NCBI GenBank assembly: GCA_037954235.1 | Contig: JBBMOA010000017.1 | Coordinates: 21,907,527-21,971,526 of the forward strand | From: Aulostomus chinensis | Taxonomy: Eukaryota > Chordata > Actinopteri > Syngnathiformes > Aulostomidae | Length of the DNA: 64,000 nt | Reading direction: 5' to 3' | Part shown: piece by piece, positions 48,801 to 62,661 of the stretch | Position numbering within the stretch: the first letter of the stretch is position 1 | Layout: every line of letters starts with the position of its first letter | Made by a program: the position numbers and the translations under genes | The notes under the pieces: generated by a model | Databases searched by the model: none | The model's input: only the letters and a program-made list of their open reading frames with translations | What the model was told of the DNA's origin: nothing

Positions 48801-51800
48801 CTGTCGTCCCAAAACACACAGCAGTTCGAGCATGCAGCCATGCCTGGCCACTTCAATTCTTTTGACCTTTTATGTGGAACAAATTAATTGAAGCCAAAGC
48901 CAAAGGAAATGGGAGTGAAAACCCCATAAACCTGCTACTAATTTGACTTTAACATGATTAGACCTTTGCACTGGAGTTTCGGTGATAAAAATATTGTTAA
49001 CAAGTAAATATTTTACCTTCAGGTCTGCTTCCACCCACAAACTTGGCGTTCTCCGAAATTACCTCCCGAAGCTTTCGCACCACCTGGACAGCCCCTACAG
49101 TCAGTGTTCTGTCTTACCTGGTGCGTTTCCGCAAAGCTGAAGATGTCACTGGAGACTACATTACCCTGGCGGTGCCCGCTGATACCACCACAGCTGTTCT
49201 CCCCTTCCTCACTCCCCTCACTGCTTATGAGGTCAACGTCTTTGCTCAGTATGATAAAGGAGACAGTTTCCCTCTGACTGGAGAAGAAACCACTCTTGAA
49301 GGTGAGAATGGTTTATTTCTATCTGATAGACGGACTGTATAAAAGAAGTGGGTGGGGCATTAAATTCTTGAAAAAGTCAATGCAGAGGTATAACTTTCAT
49401 GCTTTCTAATGGCCAGTAGGGGGCTGCTTGGGTCTCGTCACAATTGTATAGACATTTACAAGTAAACAACCCCTTTTCACTTAATTTATTCTGCCTTAAT
49501 TTTCTCAATTGTCTGTTTAAAGATTTTAAAACGATAGTAAGCTTTAGGGAGTGGCTAACCTGTGACTGACGCATTGCTACTACTGCATCCCAGTTTCCAC
49601 AACCAAGATTGTGATGGTCAAAATGACAAACCCAAGGCTTCAAAGCTCTGGGTGGCTTCTCATTGGCTACGTCCTCTTCTTTAACTCAGTCTGTAGCAAG
49701 CATTGATATTTAAATATGTCGCATTCATAATGTCATTCCTTTTTCAGAGAAAGGGCCGGTGCGAAATCTACGAGTCACCGAAGAGACCATAAATAGTTTC
49801 AGGGTATCTTGGCAAGCTGCTCCAGGTGCGGTCATCAGATATCGCCTGACCTACGTCCCACTCAGTGGTGCTGGAGAAACACTGGTGGCAGAAACTATCG
49901 GACCTGAGACTACCATTGTCCTCCAGGAGCTTTTCCCCATCACAACCTACCGTGTGTCTGTGTCTGCTGAGTATGTCACAGGCTTAGGGGACGGGATGGA
50001 AGTGGACGGCACCACCAAGGAAGGTGAGTCAGGAAAACTGCGGTTTTGTCAAACTGCAAGAGTCCAACTTTGCAATGAATAACAACTGATCCCTTTTTGT
50101 TTTCCCTCAGCCCTTGGCTCTCCTCGTGACCTTCGCGTTTTTGATGAAACCATATCCACGATGAAACTGGCTTGGGAGGCTGCTCCTGGAAATGTCCTCC
50201 AGTACCGCATTGCTTATAAGCCTTCCGAGGGAGGTGAAAGGAAGGAGATATCTGTCAAGGGAGACACAACCCAGGCTGTGCTGAAGGGCCTCCAACCAGC
50301 AACTGAATATGAGCTGTTTGTTAGTGCTCGCTACACTTCTGGCGTGGGCGAACCTCTTCTGGGCACAGGAACCACCTTAGAAGGTAAGACGAACATTCCT
50401 AATGCCTTTAAGATTTTGATGCATGGTCATGGTTTAAGAGAGAAATGTGAAGCATATCTTGTGGCTGTCGGCTCAGGAAATGGATTCTGCTGATGAGAAA
50501 GATGTATTATTGTGTTCAGCTCCTTCTCATGAGGCAAGAAATTAAATTGCATAGTTGCTGAATTTAGGTCAGTTGTCTCCCTTCAAGTGCCTCCAAGAAT
50601 TCTGCACAGGGAATTTTGCAGGACACCAGATTGAAGGAAGTTGAGTTTTTACTTTGCAAGCTTGGTTGAGTATATGAGCTGTGGTTGGAGAGGAAAAGAC
50701 AGGAACGTGGCACTTGATGCAATGATTTTGGCACAGACTGAGTAGGTCTGAGGGACTGTGCCGCCCATGAAGTGAGGTGGAAATGGGTGGGGGAGGCTTG
50801 TAAACCTAGAAAACTTATGGAATGGTTTGGAACAGACTTTGTGAGCCATATGCCTGTGTGGTAACACTGGTACATCTCGGTCTGTCTTGCGTATGTGATT
50901 TATTGTTTCACAGAGGTTGAGTAAGATAAATGCAAAGTATTTTATAATGAAACCCATATGATATTATTCGAATTTAAACAATTACCACATATTTCTTGGT
51001 TGTGCTCCGTTGCAAATTTGTGTGAGCATCTTTTACGCCCTGAGATGCAGCGGGGGCTGTTCTTGTTTTGACTGGTATCAAGCTGGGATCGTTGGAGCAT
51101 CACACCACAGGACACAAATCAAAAGGATCTGTTTCGATGAATGGGGAAGGAATGGGGGAGGTGTTGGAACTGGGGGTGCAGAAAATCAACAAGCAAGGTA
51201 TTATGTCCCAGAGAGAACAATGTGTCTGTACTTTAGTCAGTTCCATTTGAAGCTGCCAACCAATAAAACTATGTATGCAATCATAGGACTTTAACTGCCC
51301 GGGGAAAATGGGAATTAATTTATTGTGGAGAATGAAGCCAGGCTGAAGAGAACGGTCTGTAGTTCTCTCTCTGGGCCGTCCATTATGTGATTGGTTTGTA
51401 GATAAACGCTACATAGGATGCATTGTTGCTAACCGGAAAATGACAGGGGCAGTTGGCTTGGTTCAGTTGTATTTTTTCTGAGCGCTTGAAGATCAGAGGG
51501 TTACTGCTGAAGAAATACTAAAAAAAACAAAACTGTTGCACAGTGGAGAGGCAGTTTTGAAGTGTTTAAGTTTAGTCCATCCTGAGTTGGATCTTTTTCA
51601 GGGAAGCACTTTGAGATCGTGAACGGATTAAAGTTTTTGGAGCTCATGAATGCATTAAAGATGTTAAATTCATCATCAGGAGTGGAGGCTTTTTGATGTC
51701 GCTCACAGTACCGTGGCGGTGACTTGCACATCCTTTATTCTCCTTACTTTTTAAAAGAGAGGCTTTGAAGCTTTGAGCGTGACTGTTCAACCTAACAGCA

Positions 51801-53347
51801 GTGTTCCCGTAGACCCTGTCATCAATTTATTTTCTAATCTACCATAGCAAACCGACCTCAGCCCTGCACGAGCATTGCAAGGCAAAAATCTGAAACAAGT
51901 TGCATTTTTGTTCCTTTTCTTTTTCTTTTTTTTTTTTGTAATGCCGTTCCCACGTTGACCAAAAGGTTTTGATTACAGCCTCGGTTTCCACCAGTCAAAT
52001 CTGTGCTGTCACCAGCAACACACCCCCACAGGAAAAAGCTGTATGACAAAGCACTTTGTTTAGGCAGCAGCTCTATTAGGCTGTCATGACGTCAGCATGC
52101 CGCAACACTGATCTCATTGTTATGAGTGCCACCAGGTTTGAGGAACCCTCGCTGTGAAGTACATGTAGGCGAGAAGGGGAAGAGAGTGGGTTACACAAAG
52201 CCCTCCCTTGTGGCTGACAGTGGATGGTAGCCAGCACAGAAGCCTTGACTTGGATTGAATTATGACATCCTGAAATGGCCAAGAAGGAGCACTGGGGAGG
52301 TGCAATAAACCAGGTTTAACATCCCAAATGTGGTTGTTATACACAAACATAGCATGATTATTTACTTATAAAGGAGGGAGTCCATCATGTGGAAGATATG
52401 ACCTAAGAGGAACTTTAAGGGTGTGTGAGCTGGTTGTTTGGTCTCAGGGAGAACTGTCTGTTCATCTTCCTCCGGGGCGCGGTGAAGGACAGGCGGAGGC
52501 ACAGAGGGAAAGTGAGGATGAGTAGAAAAAAGGCATTCAGAGAATGTGAACCAGAATGCTTCAGGGTGGCCCAGTGGGTAAAAGACCCAGCCCATGTTAG
52601 AGGTCATATGTCCAGCCCCTGAAACATGCATTCAACCACTTGCATGACACAGCAAACGGTGCAGACTTCCAAGAAAGTATACCTAGGATGTGTCGTGGCA
52701 TTTATATTCTTTTTAAGCGTAAAGTAAAGTCAGGTGCTAACATCATGTTTTGCTTTCCTTCTTTGGAACTTTAAGGGCTGTTTTTTCCACCACTCCTTGA
52801 AAATAAAGAGACAGGCAACCTTGACACACTAGACTGGCGGGAGCTTCATATTTGTGGTTCAGATGTGTGCATTAGTCAACCAAGAGTAATAAAGTAAAGG
52901 AAGCGCCAGTGCTGAGATGGCAGTTCGGCTGTCTGATTTTTATGAAGCGCTCAGAAAGAGCAGACTGTACCGTGCAAGTCTGACCTCAGTTAGCAGCAAC
53001 GGTATCCAGCTCAGTCGACTAATGGTGTCAAAAATCCAAAAAGAAACAAGATCATTTTCAGCACAGGAGATGGTCCCAGTCGGTGCATTTTTACTTGTGT
53101 GATTTTTATTTTTTTGGTGTGTGTGTGTGTGTTTGTGTTATTGTTTTTTTTTTTTTTACAAGTGCAGTCTGTTATGTCTTTTAGCTTCAAACATCCTTGG
53201 CTGCAGATGTGAAGCTTCTGTCAGCACATGCCCTACAGGATCACTTTTTTATGTGTCGTGTGTGTGTGTTTTTTTTTTAGAGAACTGGGTGAGGCCTTGT
53301 GATCTGGTCTTGTCCAAGGTCTTAATTGGAGTCCTTGAAGTGTGTAA

Positions 53348-53385
<38 letters not shown>

Positions 53386-56300
53386 GGGGGGGGGGGGTTA
53401 AATAAGCACATCCAGAAAGTTTTTATTTGCATGGAATGGATTGTGAATTCCAGAATACAATGGAGGAGATTCGCCTCGTACAAATAAGGGGGAAACTACA
53501 TTCTTTTGAGTAGCAATATTTAAAGGTATAAATCTCAGTTTCTTCTGCTGGGTCTGTGCACCATGTGTTTCCTGCATGCGTGCTTCACTTCTTGGAGTGC
53601 CCCATTCTCCTCACTCCTCTGCACATAGTGATGAAAAGTGGGCCACTGTCTGTCGAAGTCATAATCCCTTCGGTTCACACGCAGCCGGGAAAGTCATTCA
53701 AGTTCATCGTTTGCTTGGCAGAGATAATCCGTTTGATGGGGAATGACCTGGGTCCATCTGAATGGCCTTTTCTGTTTTCATGGTCCTCCAAAAATCTGGA
53801 ACTCTTCATCAATTTTGTGGCCGTGGTCATCGCCCTCGCCAGCTGCTGCTATTATTTCGGTTCACATCGGTTAGTCTGTGCCGGCGAGATGCTGAAAAGA
53901 AGTCAGAGGGTGACAAATAAGCACAGGGTCAGCGCTTGCGGTATTTCATTCTTTGCACTTGCCTTTTTTTAATTAAAGCTTATTTTAGGGACGTCTGATG
54001 AGTGAGGTTTGAGACCACCCAGCCGAAGTGCTCTGCCTGTGATTATATTGTCGTTAGACATTGGCATGGAGGGGCTGACGTGCTTGGTTCAGGATCCTGG
54101 AGGGTGTGTGGGAGGCTAAATGTGGTAGATGCAGCTTGTCCACGCCGCAGCCAGGAGAGTTGAGAATCCATCTCAACATGGGCTTCCCTCTCAGCCAAGC
54201 ATGTGCTGGCTGCTCATCATGAAACACCACCACAACACTCCATCGTAGCTGAGCTCTCGCTCCTTTCAAGATGGTCCCAGGGAAAGTAAGTGAAGGAGAG
54301 AGAGGCAGAACGCAACATCTGCGATTGTAGAAAACACACTTTTTTTTGTGGATCACGTTTCCTCTGTTTCGATGGAAAATTAAAGTGCTGCTGGGAGAGG
54401 TGCTGAGGATATGCAATTTGTGATTAGTTTTACAGATATTTTTCCAACAGCCTCTGGTTATGAAGGGAGAAAAATCTGGTTGGTCAAACAGATCCTGCGG
54501 AGTTAAAGTAGAGACAGATGAGTGATCGTCAGTGGTTTATCACTGAGGTTGTTCCTTTTGTCCATTCTCTGTCTCTGTCAATTCCTGAAAACCTCTATAT
54601 ATCTGCATTGGAAATCAAAACCTCCTGGATGAGGCATCACTGGGTTGGAGCTCCCTAAAGTTGTTTTTTTTAACCTTACAAACCACACACAACTCCATCA
54701 GAGTCCAAGTATTTCGCAAGAGAATGAATCAAAACAGAAAAATCTCAATATTTCTGAACTTGTTTCCTTTCATTTATCCACAGAACTTGGTTCACCCAGA
54801 GATTTATTAACCAAGGACGTCACTGACACCAGCTTTGCTGTGTCTTGGACGGCGGCCCCGGGTAACGTTCGTCAGTACCGGATCAAGTGGAAGTCTCTGT
54901 ACACTGAGGAGACGGGAGAAAAGACAATACCAGGAGACATTACAGCCACAGTACTGGAAGGTCTAACACCAGAGACACGTTATCAAGTCTCTGTGTTTGC
55001 TCTTTATGGCCATGGAGAGGGTCAGCCGTTGGTTGGAGAGGAAACCACAGACAGTAAGTTAATTACGCCGCTCGACTTCGTTTCACTCCTCCATCATTAG
55101 CTTCTCTCCCTCTGTCACTTTCTACATCTGCTCTGTGTTATCAGAAGCTTTCATTTTAAAATTCAAGAATGCCAGACTTGACTTTCTTGTCATAAACACA
55201 TACTGGGTCTTAAAGTGTCACAAGCCTCTTGAGCTATGAATCCTCACCTTCTTAAAATAATTGCCAAAGTCATTTTTTAAAAACTTTTTTTCCCCCCCTA
55301 AAACAATTCCTTATGATGTTTTGTTTCCAGTCTAGTCTTTTGTGAAATACAAATTAAGAGATAATCACTGAGTGGTGGCACAGTGGTGCAGTGGTTAGCA
55401 CTGTCGCCTCACAGCAAGAAGGTTCCGGGTTCGAGTCCCGGCTCCAGCAAGGAGTCTTTCTGTGTGAGTCTCCATGTTCTCCCCGTTCCTGCTGGGTTCT
55501 CTCTGGTACTCAAGCTTCCTCCCACAGTCCAAAGACATCAAGAGGGGACCAGGTTAATCCAGACTCTAAATTGACCGTAGGCGTGGCTGTGAGAGCCAAT
55601 GGTTGTCTGTCTCTATGTGTTGGCCCTGTGATGGACTGGTGACCCGTCCAGGGTGAACCCCGCCTCTCACCTGAAGGCTGCTGGGATCGGCTCCACCCTG
55701 CAACGCTGGTGTTGAATCAGGGGCCTTCTCGTAATCGGCCGATAATTCAAGTTCAGGTATCGGAGGGAAAAAATAGTACCGAAGAATCTCTATTATGTAC
55801 TGAGGGGATGCAATACAACACAAAGCCAGTTGAAATGGGAGAGAGACACTGACCTCTCCCAGTTCGACGACAGCCACGGTCAAATCATGAGAAAAGCACC
55901 AGTTTGAATGGAATTTGTCCACCAGAAAATGGAATGTGTCAAAGGAAAAACCATCATTATGGTTTATTGATTCTGTCTGTCAAAGTAAGAAAAAGGTGGC
56001 CCGTACGAGAAACAGAAGCATCAGGCAGCTTTTAGAAATTAAACATTCATTTTGCTCATTCCTTCCCCGGCCTTGTGTTATCTGTTGCTGTCTTTTCTTG
56101 TGCTCAACAGAAATCACATGTTTCTGTGGGCTGAGACACAGACGGCAAACTTGGATGCGCTGCATTTTTCCGATAATAAAAGTCTTGCCCTCGAAAATAG
56201 AACGTCTAAATATTTTTTTTTCCCCTCCGTTCGTTTCAGAGTTTTTGAAAATTCACACTCCTGCTCTGAAAGTCAGAAAAGCTCGGACACACGCACACAC

Positions 56301-58328
56301 GCACGCACGCACGCACGCAGGCACACACACAATGGAAAAACGAGTACCATGGGTTAGCTCATATTCACACGACATCCAAGCCTGGCTCCTAAACCCACCA
56401 ACCAAACATGATCAATCATGTAGATTTAGGCCTGTTTAATGTATAGCCCTGAAATCAGAAATGATGTGGTGGGTTTGTATTCACACGCATGTGGAAACTG
56501 AGCAGATATCCGGACGAAAGACTGCGAGGTAGCCAAGCGTGTTCCTGTTTAGTTACACCAGCAGGAAAGCCGCGCTGCTTATGTTTCCAAAGGTATATTG
56601 GAAACATCGGCTGCTAAACATACATTCAGCTCAGATTCCTTTCTGAACTTGTCCCAAAATCTGCACTTTCCTTCATCCATCTATCACTTTTCATCTTTTT
56701 AATTCTTATTGCTCCTTTCTTCTCATTTGCAGTCTCGGCTGCTGCCAGAGCAATCGCCGTCTCCGAGGAGACAGAGAAGAGCATGAGGGTGACATGGCAA
56801 GCTGCACCTGGAAATGTCATCAACTACCGCGTCACTTATAAACCCCAGGCTGGAGGACGCCAGCTGGCGGCTAAGGTGCCCGGTGGCAACACCACCACCG
56901 TGCTGAGGCGTCTGACTCCCCTCACCACTTATGAGATTATTGTCCTGCCCGTCTACCGTTCAGGAGAGGGCAAAGCAAGGCAAGGGTTGGGAACAACACG
57001 TACGTTGCTTTATCATTTGCTCTCATAGTGAAGTAAATATCTCTTCATCTTGATTGTAGGACACCCTAGAGACCCTTTTCATTTCTCCTCTCTCTAGTTA
57101 CTCCTTATAAAGGCCCCAGGAATCTCAAGACTTCCGAGCCAACCAAGACAAGTTTCCGTGTAACATGGGACCACGCTCCAGGTGATGTCAGGGGCTATAA
57201 GGTCACTTTCCACCCTTCAAAGAATGAAATTGACCTGGGGGAACTTTTAGTCGGCCCCTATGACAACACTGTGGTGTTGGAGGAGTTAAGGTGAGTCCAG
57301 GCTGATGTTATTGCATTCTCTAGAATATTCCATTAAATTTATATTCCATTAAGATTTATTTTTCGGTCTACAGAGCTAATACCACATACTCAGTGAGTGT
57401 GTTTGGCATGTTTGATGGCGGAGAGAGCATGCCATTGGCCGGAGAGGAGAAAACCACACTCTCTGATGGACCCGATCCTCCTCCTTACCAGTTGTCAGGT
57501 AACGTTACATAATATTCCGCTATTTTACGACAAGTAAGTGAAAGTATTATCATAAGAGTAGGAAGAGAACTTAGTAGATGCTCAAAGTGACTGGCATGTC
57601 TGGTGAAAGAGCAACACCAGGAGCGGATAAGGTTTCACTCATTGGGTTATTACACTTTTCATCGCCGCTAAGTTAGCGTCTGCAGTGTGTTATGTCTCTG
57701 GGCAGCAAAACATTGGAAGCTATATCACATAGTAATTTTTTTTTTCTATGGGAAAATACAGACCCATGCCCTATAAAAGCTGCTCCTCATGCCTTTCCTC
57801 AATGCTCATTGTCACAGTTGTAATGGCCGTTCCATCTGTCGGCTCTTTCTTGCTTTCGTCATCGAGTCACAGTCACAGTTTTGAGTGCAGCTAGATTCGT
57901 ATAATCTGTTTGCAGTTATAAAATGTTTTACTACCTCATGAGTCAGAACATAACAGGCACAAGTGAGGAGAAATGCCTGAAGGAACTGGAAAGGTCAGCT
58001 TGACTTAGGCCCTGTCAAGGGGAGCTTCTCGTTCCAAGAATGCAGAAAAGTGAAGCAAATCCTTCTGTATACACCTGGAAGAGTCAGACTTTGACGTATG
58101 CTAGCAGACGTTTTAAAGTAAGCTGGTTGTTTGTCATGGGGGTGGGGGTGGGGGTGGGGGTAGGGAATGACCAGGCTATAAATCAAATATGTAACCTGTG
58201 TTCAGTTGCAGACAGAGGCAGTTAGTGCAACATCTGCAGCCTTCTTTTAGGTGCCGAGGACTGGATGCCTTCCTCTTCATCAAACAGGTGGAAAATAAGA
58301 TCTGAATATTGCTCTGCTGCTACGGAGG

Positions 58329-58382
<54 letters not shown>

Positions 58383-61300
58383 CTCTCTAAAACACCACGG
58401 ACTCCTAAGAGTGTATTCTCCTGATTTGCCACCAGGACTAGCTCACAAATCCAAGAAGAACAGCCAAGAGAGATGCTGCACAAGACCAGAAGACAATAAT
58501 TACAACACTCGGAAAACAAATGATAGAAATTCCTCTGAAAAGGAAGAAACAAATATTAACTGCCTGCTTGTGGAGATGTTTGTGTTGCATTGTTTGGATG
58601 CCATTTGTTCTCTTTCATACCAAAAAGTCCTCTCTCCTTCTTTCCTTTACCTCTCACACCTCCCACAACATTATAATTCACTCCATCATTTTGCGTGCAT
58701 GACATTTAAACATGAGCTTGTATGAAATGTGTCAGATTAAGACGCTTTTGCCGTCATGTGTCAGATGTTTCCTGTAGGACCACTGCTCAGGCCGATATCG
58801 TGCTGCTGGTGGACGGCTCCTGGAGTATCGGGCGTCTCAACTTCAAGACCATCCGTGCCTTCATCGCTCGTATGGTGGGAGTCTTTGACATCGGCCCTGA
58901 TAGGGTCCAGATCGGTCAGTCTACAGCGAATAAGCAAAGTCATCTGGTTATTTCTAATACAAATACCTAACACGGGTTTGTGGTTTCTTCAGGTCTTGCT
59001 CAGTACAGCGGTGATCCAAAGACTGAATGGCACTTGGACACTCACAAAACCCGGGACGCTCTCCTGGATGCTATTGCTAACCTGCCCTACAAAGGCGGAA
59101 ACACCTTGACTGGTACTTTGATTTATGTGTTTAGTCATAAATTGTACTTCACTGCATGCGTCTTACATTTCTTGGTTCCTGAGATTTATTTGAGGAAGAA
59201 AAACAACTTTTCCACAGGTTTGGCTTTGAACTACCTGCTCCAGAACAATTTCAAAGAGAATGTCGGCATGCGGCCCAACTCTCGCCGAATTGGCGTGTTG
59301 ATCACTGACGGCAAATCCCAGGATGATGTCATCATCAACTCTCAGAACTTGCGTGATAATGACATAGAGCTGTATGCCATTGGTAAGCAGACATGCATCA
59401 ATTGATCTCATTGTTGTTGTTTTTTTTAAAAAGCGCATTTGGAAGTGCCTTTCGAACATCCTCTGACTTTATCATTCCTCTCCAGGTGTGAAGAACGCCG
59501 ATGAGAACGAGTTGAGGTCCATTGCCTCTGATCCAGATGATATTCACATGTACAACGTGGCCGACTTCTCCTTCCTGTTGGACATTGTGGACAGCCTGAC
59601 TGAGAACCTTTGCAACAGTGTCAAGGGACCAGGTGTGTGTACATGAACAGTAATAAGTGAACAAAGTACAGGAAGTCATCAAGACCAGTGCATCAGATTG
59701 CAAATAATAATATTAAAAATCTTAATATTGTATAAAATGACTTTTCCAATCCCAAACTGATAAACTGTAGAAAGTTCCCAGAGCCTCAGTTACATGTCTG
59801 GGCGACTGCAGAGTGCAACACCAGGAGCAAAAGAAGCAGCTGGTCCCTTACATGTTCCGTCTGCCTCCCTGGAATAGGAAATTGCATGCCTCTTCATCAA
59901 ACTGAAGTGTGGATGCAGTAGGGGAACTTCCTGGGGAGGATGTAGCTTTTAAGCTTTATGAGAATGAGCAGGTGGCAGCATAAATGTAGGAAACAAGCAG
60001 GCCCGCGTTAACACACGTGTGCACTGGGATGTCTCATGTTGCACTTTTCCCTCTTTCTTCTGCTCCAACAGGAGGTCCGCCTGAAGCCCCCACTAACCTG
60101 GTAACATCAGAAGTGACTCACCAGTCTTTCCGGGCCACTTGGACCGCCCCTGAAGGACCTGTGGAAAAATACCGCGTGGAGTATGTGACCGTGTCAGGAA
60201 GGCCACAACAGGTACATCTGCTCCCCCCACCCCAAAAAAACCCAGCTCTACTGAGTCAATCGCATCTCCCTGGGCAGCTGGCGTGAATGTGAACTTCTAT
60301 TTCTGACACTAATGGGAAAGTCCAGTCAAACTTCTATTTCCAGCCTCTTGCTTGTATTGGCTTTTTGATTTATTGGTGTCTGATTACAAGATGGCCCGAC
60401 GAAGGGCAAGGAAACAAAACAACAATACATTTTTTTAAACAAAAAACCCACACAGTTCTCAGTATCAGAAAGTCAATAAAAAAAGATAGGGATTGATCCA
60501 GAACCAGAAAGGTCTCGACTCCACAGCGTTTTGAATAAATTCAGGGTTCTGAATCTAATTACACTCCTGTTACATTTTGGTATTTTTATGTTTAGCTGAA
60601 CATAGTTTATGGATTCTGCATTGAAGCAAATGCCAAGTAAAGCCATGTGGGGCCGGGTCCATGTTGGAAATCACTACAGAATGTTAAGTTAAATCCTATA
60701 AATACACTGAACTTGATAGATTATCCCCGTTATCATAAAACAATGCTTTTAAAATGCAGTTTTTTGTGGTTGTTTATCATAACCTCTTATGCAAATGGCC
60801 TGGAAATGTTAAGTCAGAGAAGTAATCATCCGTAACAGATCCAGCAAGTATCTGGCAAGTTGCCTTCCGCTGCCTGATTGAATTATGAAAAATAATACAC
60901 AGGGAGTGAATTACAGACTCAAGTATCCTGAAAGCTTATTGGAATGAAGACCTCCACTCTTTCACTATCCCGCGTTGTTAGGTGTTTGTGGACGGCACTG
61001 AGACCACAGTGGTCCTCCAGCAGCTCGACCCCCTGACCCAGTACCAGGTCGCCGTCTACTCCGTGGTGGGAGAGGAGAGCAGCGAGCCTCTCAAGGGAAT
61101 GGAGACCACACGTAGGTTCTATCTCTGTCTCTTTGGTTTTTTTGTTTTGTTTCGTTTTTTTTTTTGGTTTACTCTTCGACCTGAATCATTTGATTTAAAG
61201 GAAATTTCTGTGTGGGACACAAGTGGGAATATAAACTGTCTAAAGAGAGCAATCTAAACATTATACCCAGTGCTTTTAACAAATGGTTTGACCAGGCTTT

Positions 61301-61576
61301 AATCATTGGTTGTAGACGTCCATGTTATGTTTAATCACCACAAGAAGCTTTCACTGATGCATAAACAGTTCTCTGCATCAGGAAGCCCAGACTCGTGTGG
61401 TTGTCAGAGAGCAGCAGCTTCAGTTTCAGCATTCTCCTGAGCACTCGGGAGCCTTAAGAACTGAATCTCTTGCTTGGATGCATGTGGACCGCCATGTTTG
61501 AGTGGGATTTGGGATTCCTGTGTGGTCTCTATTCATCAAGCCTTCAGTATATATATATCTATATATATATCTATCT

Positions 61577-61622
<46 letters not shown>

Positions 61623-62615
61623 GTATATACACACACACACACACCACACAGAGTATGTAGTATAGTAGTGTATACAGATGTGTCCTTGCATTGTTTAGAG
61701 AACTACATGTGGCTGCACAAGGATGAGAATAGTAACTCAAGTTCAGAGACAATCCATGCCGTCTTCTGTAAAAGTCGCTTTATTAATGATCTCTAGATTA
61801 GCAGACTCAGCTGCCTCATATAGAAACTACACCTTCACATGTTCATGCCGCACCACAACGATGAGGGCAAGTCAGGTTTATTAATACGGTGCTTAATCAC
61901 AACACATTGTATAGCAGAAGAGGTCAGGCACCACTCTTCATTCCTTTGGACCCGACAGCTCCCCAAGAGGGCGGCCATCCGCCTCGAGCGGCTGGGGTAA
62001 AAGAGAGCAGGACAGAGGGGCTGAGACAGAGACAGAGAGAGAGAGACTGACAGACGTGGACCAAGAAAGAGACAGAAAGAAGCGGAGAGACAAACAGAGG
62101 GACGGGGAGACACAGGAGGCAATAACCACAATAGAGGCAGGAGTAACATCAACCCAACAAACGGCAGCATAATATCAGCATTAAAGTGCGAGTATAACTA
62201 AAAACCTGGGGCTGATACTAGTACACAATGATACTCGTGACCCATTAATAATACTGACGGGTGTGTTTCTGTATCCATTTCAGCACACATATAAGAGTAC
62301 CAATATGTACGCTGACAAAAGCAAGCAGCGGTAATAACCTCAGATCTACTGCCTCTGTCATACAGTGCCCCTGAGCGCTGTGAGGAAGATGGACATTTAT
62401 GATGAGCAGATGACCACCATGCGGGTGAGGTGGGAGGAGGTGGAGGGCGCAACGGGCTACATGCTGCTCTACAGCGCCATCAACGCTACCCAGCCCACCA
62501 GTGAGCAGGAGGTAATCCTGAGTAGAGGCCGGTCAGCGGCGGCTGTGAAAGATTTGCATGAGGAGTAACTGACCACATACACGTGTTTATGGTGGGACGC
62601 ATACGCATGCACGCG

Positions 62616-62661
<46 letters not shown>

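Larger units (their letters stand above)
55054..56732 (+). other. col12a1: COL12A1 intron 13
   Basis: A 1.7-kb intron holding a SINE copy (55373-55698) and an (ACGC)n-type tract at 56288-56330. Confidence 0.8.
57499..58764 (+). other. col12a1: COL12A1 intron 16
   Basis: A 1.27-kb intron with a four-block (GGGGGT)n tract at 58138-58160 and a (CT)n tract at 58335-58378. Confidence 0.8.

Noticed and set aside
53556..53972. 138-codon open frame in COL12A1 intron 12
   Set aside because: No recognisable family; hydrophobic patches arise from AT-rich sequence; lies inside an intron fixed by flanking FN3 exons.
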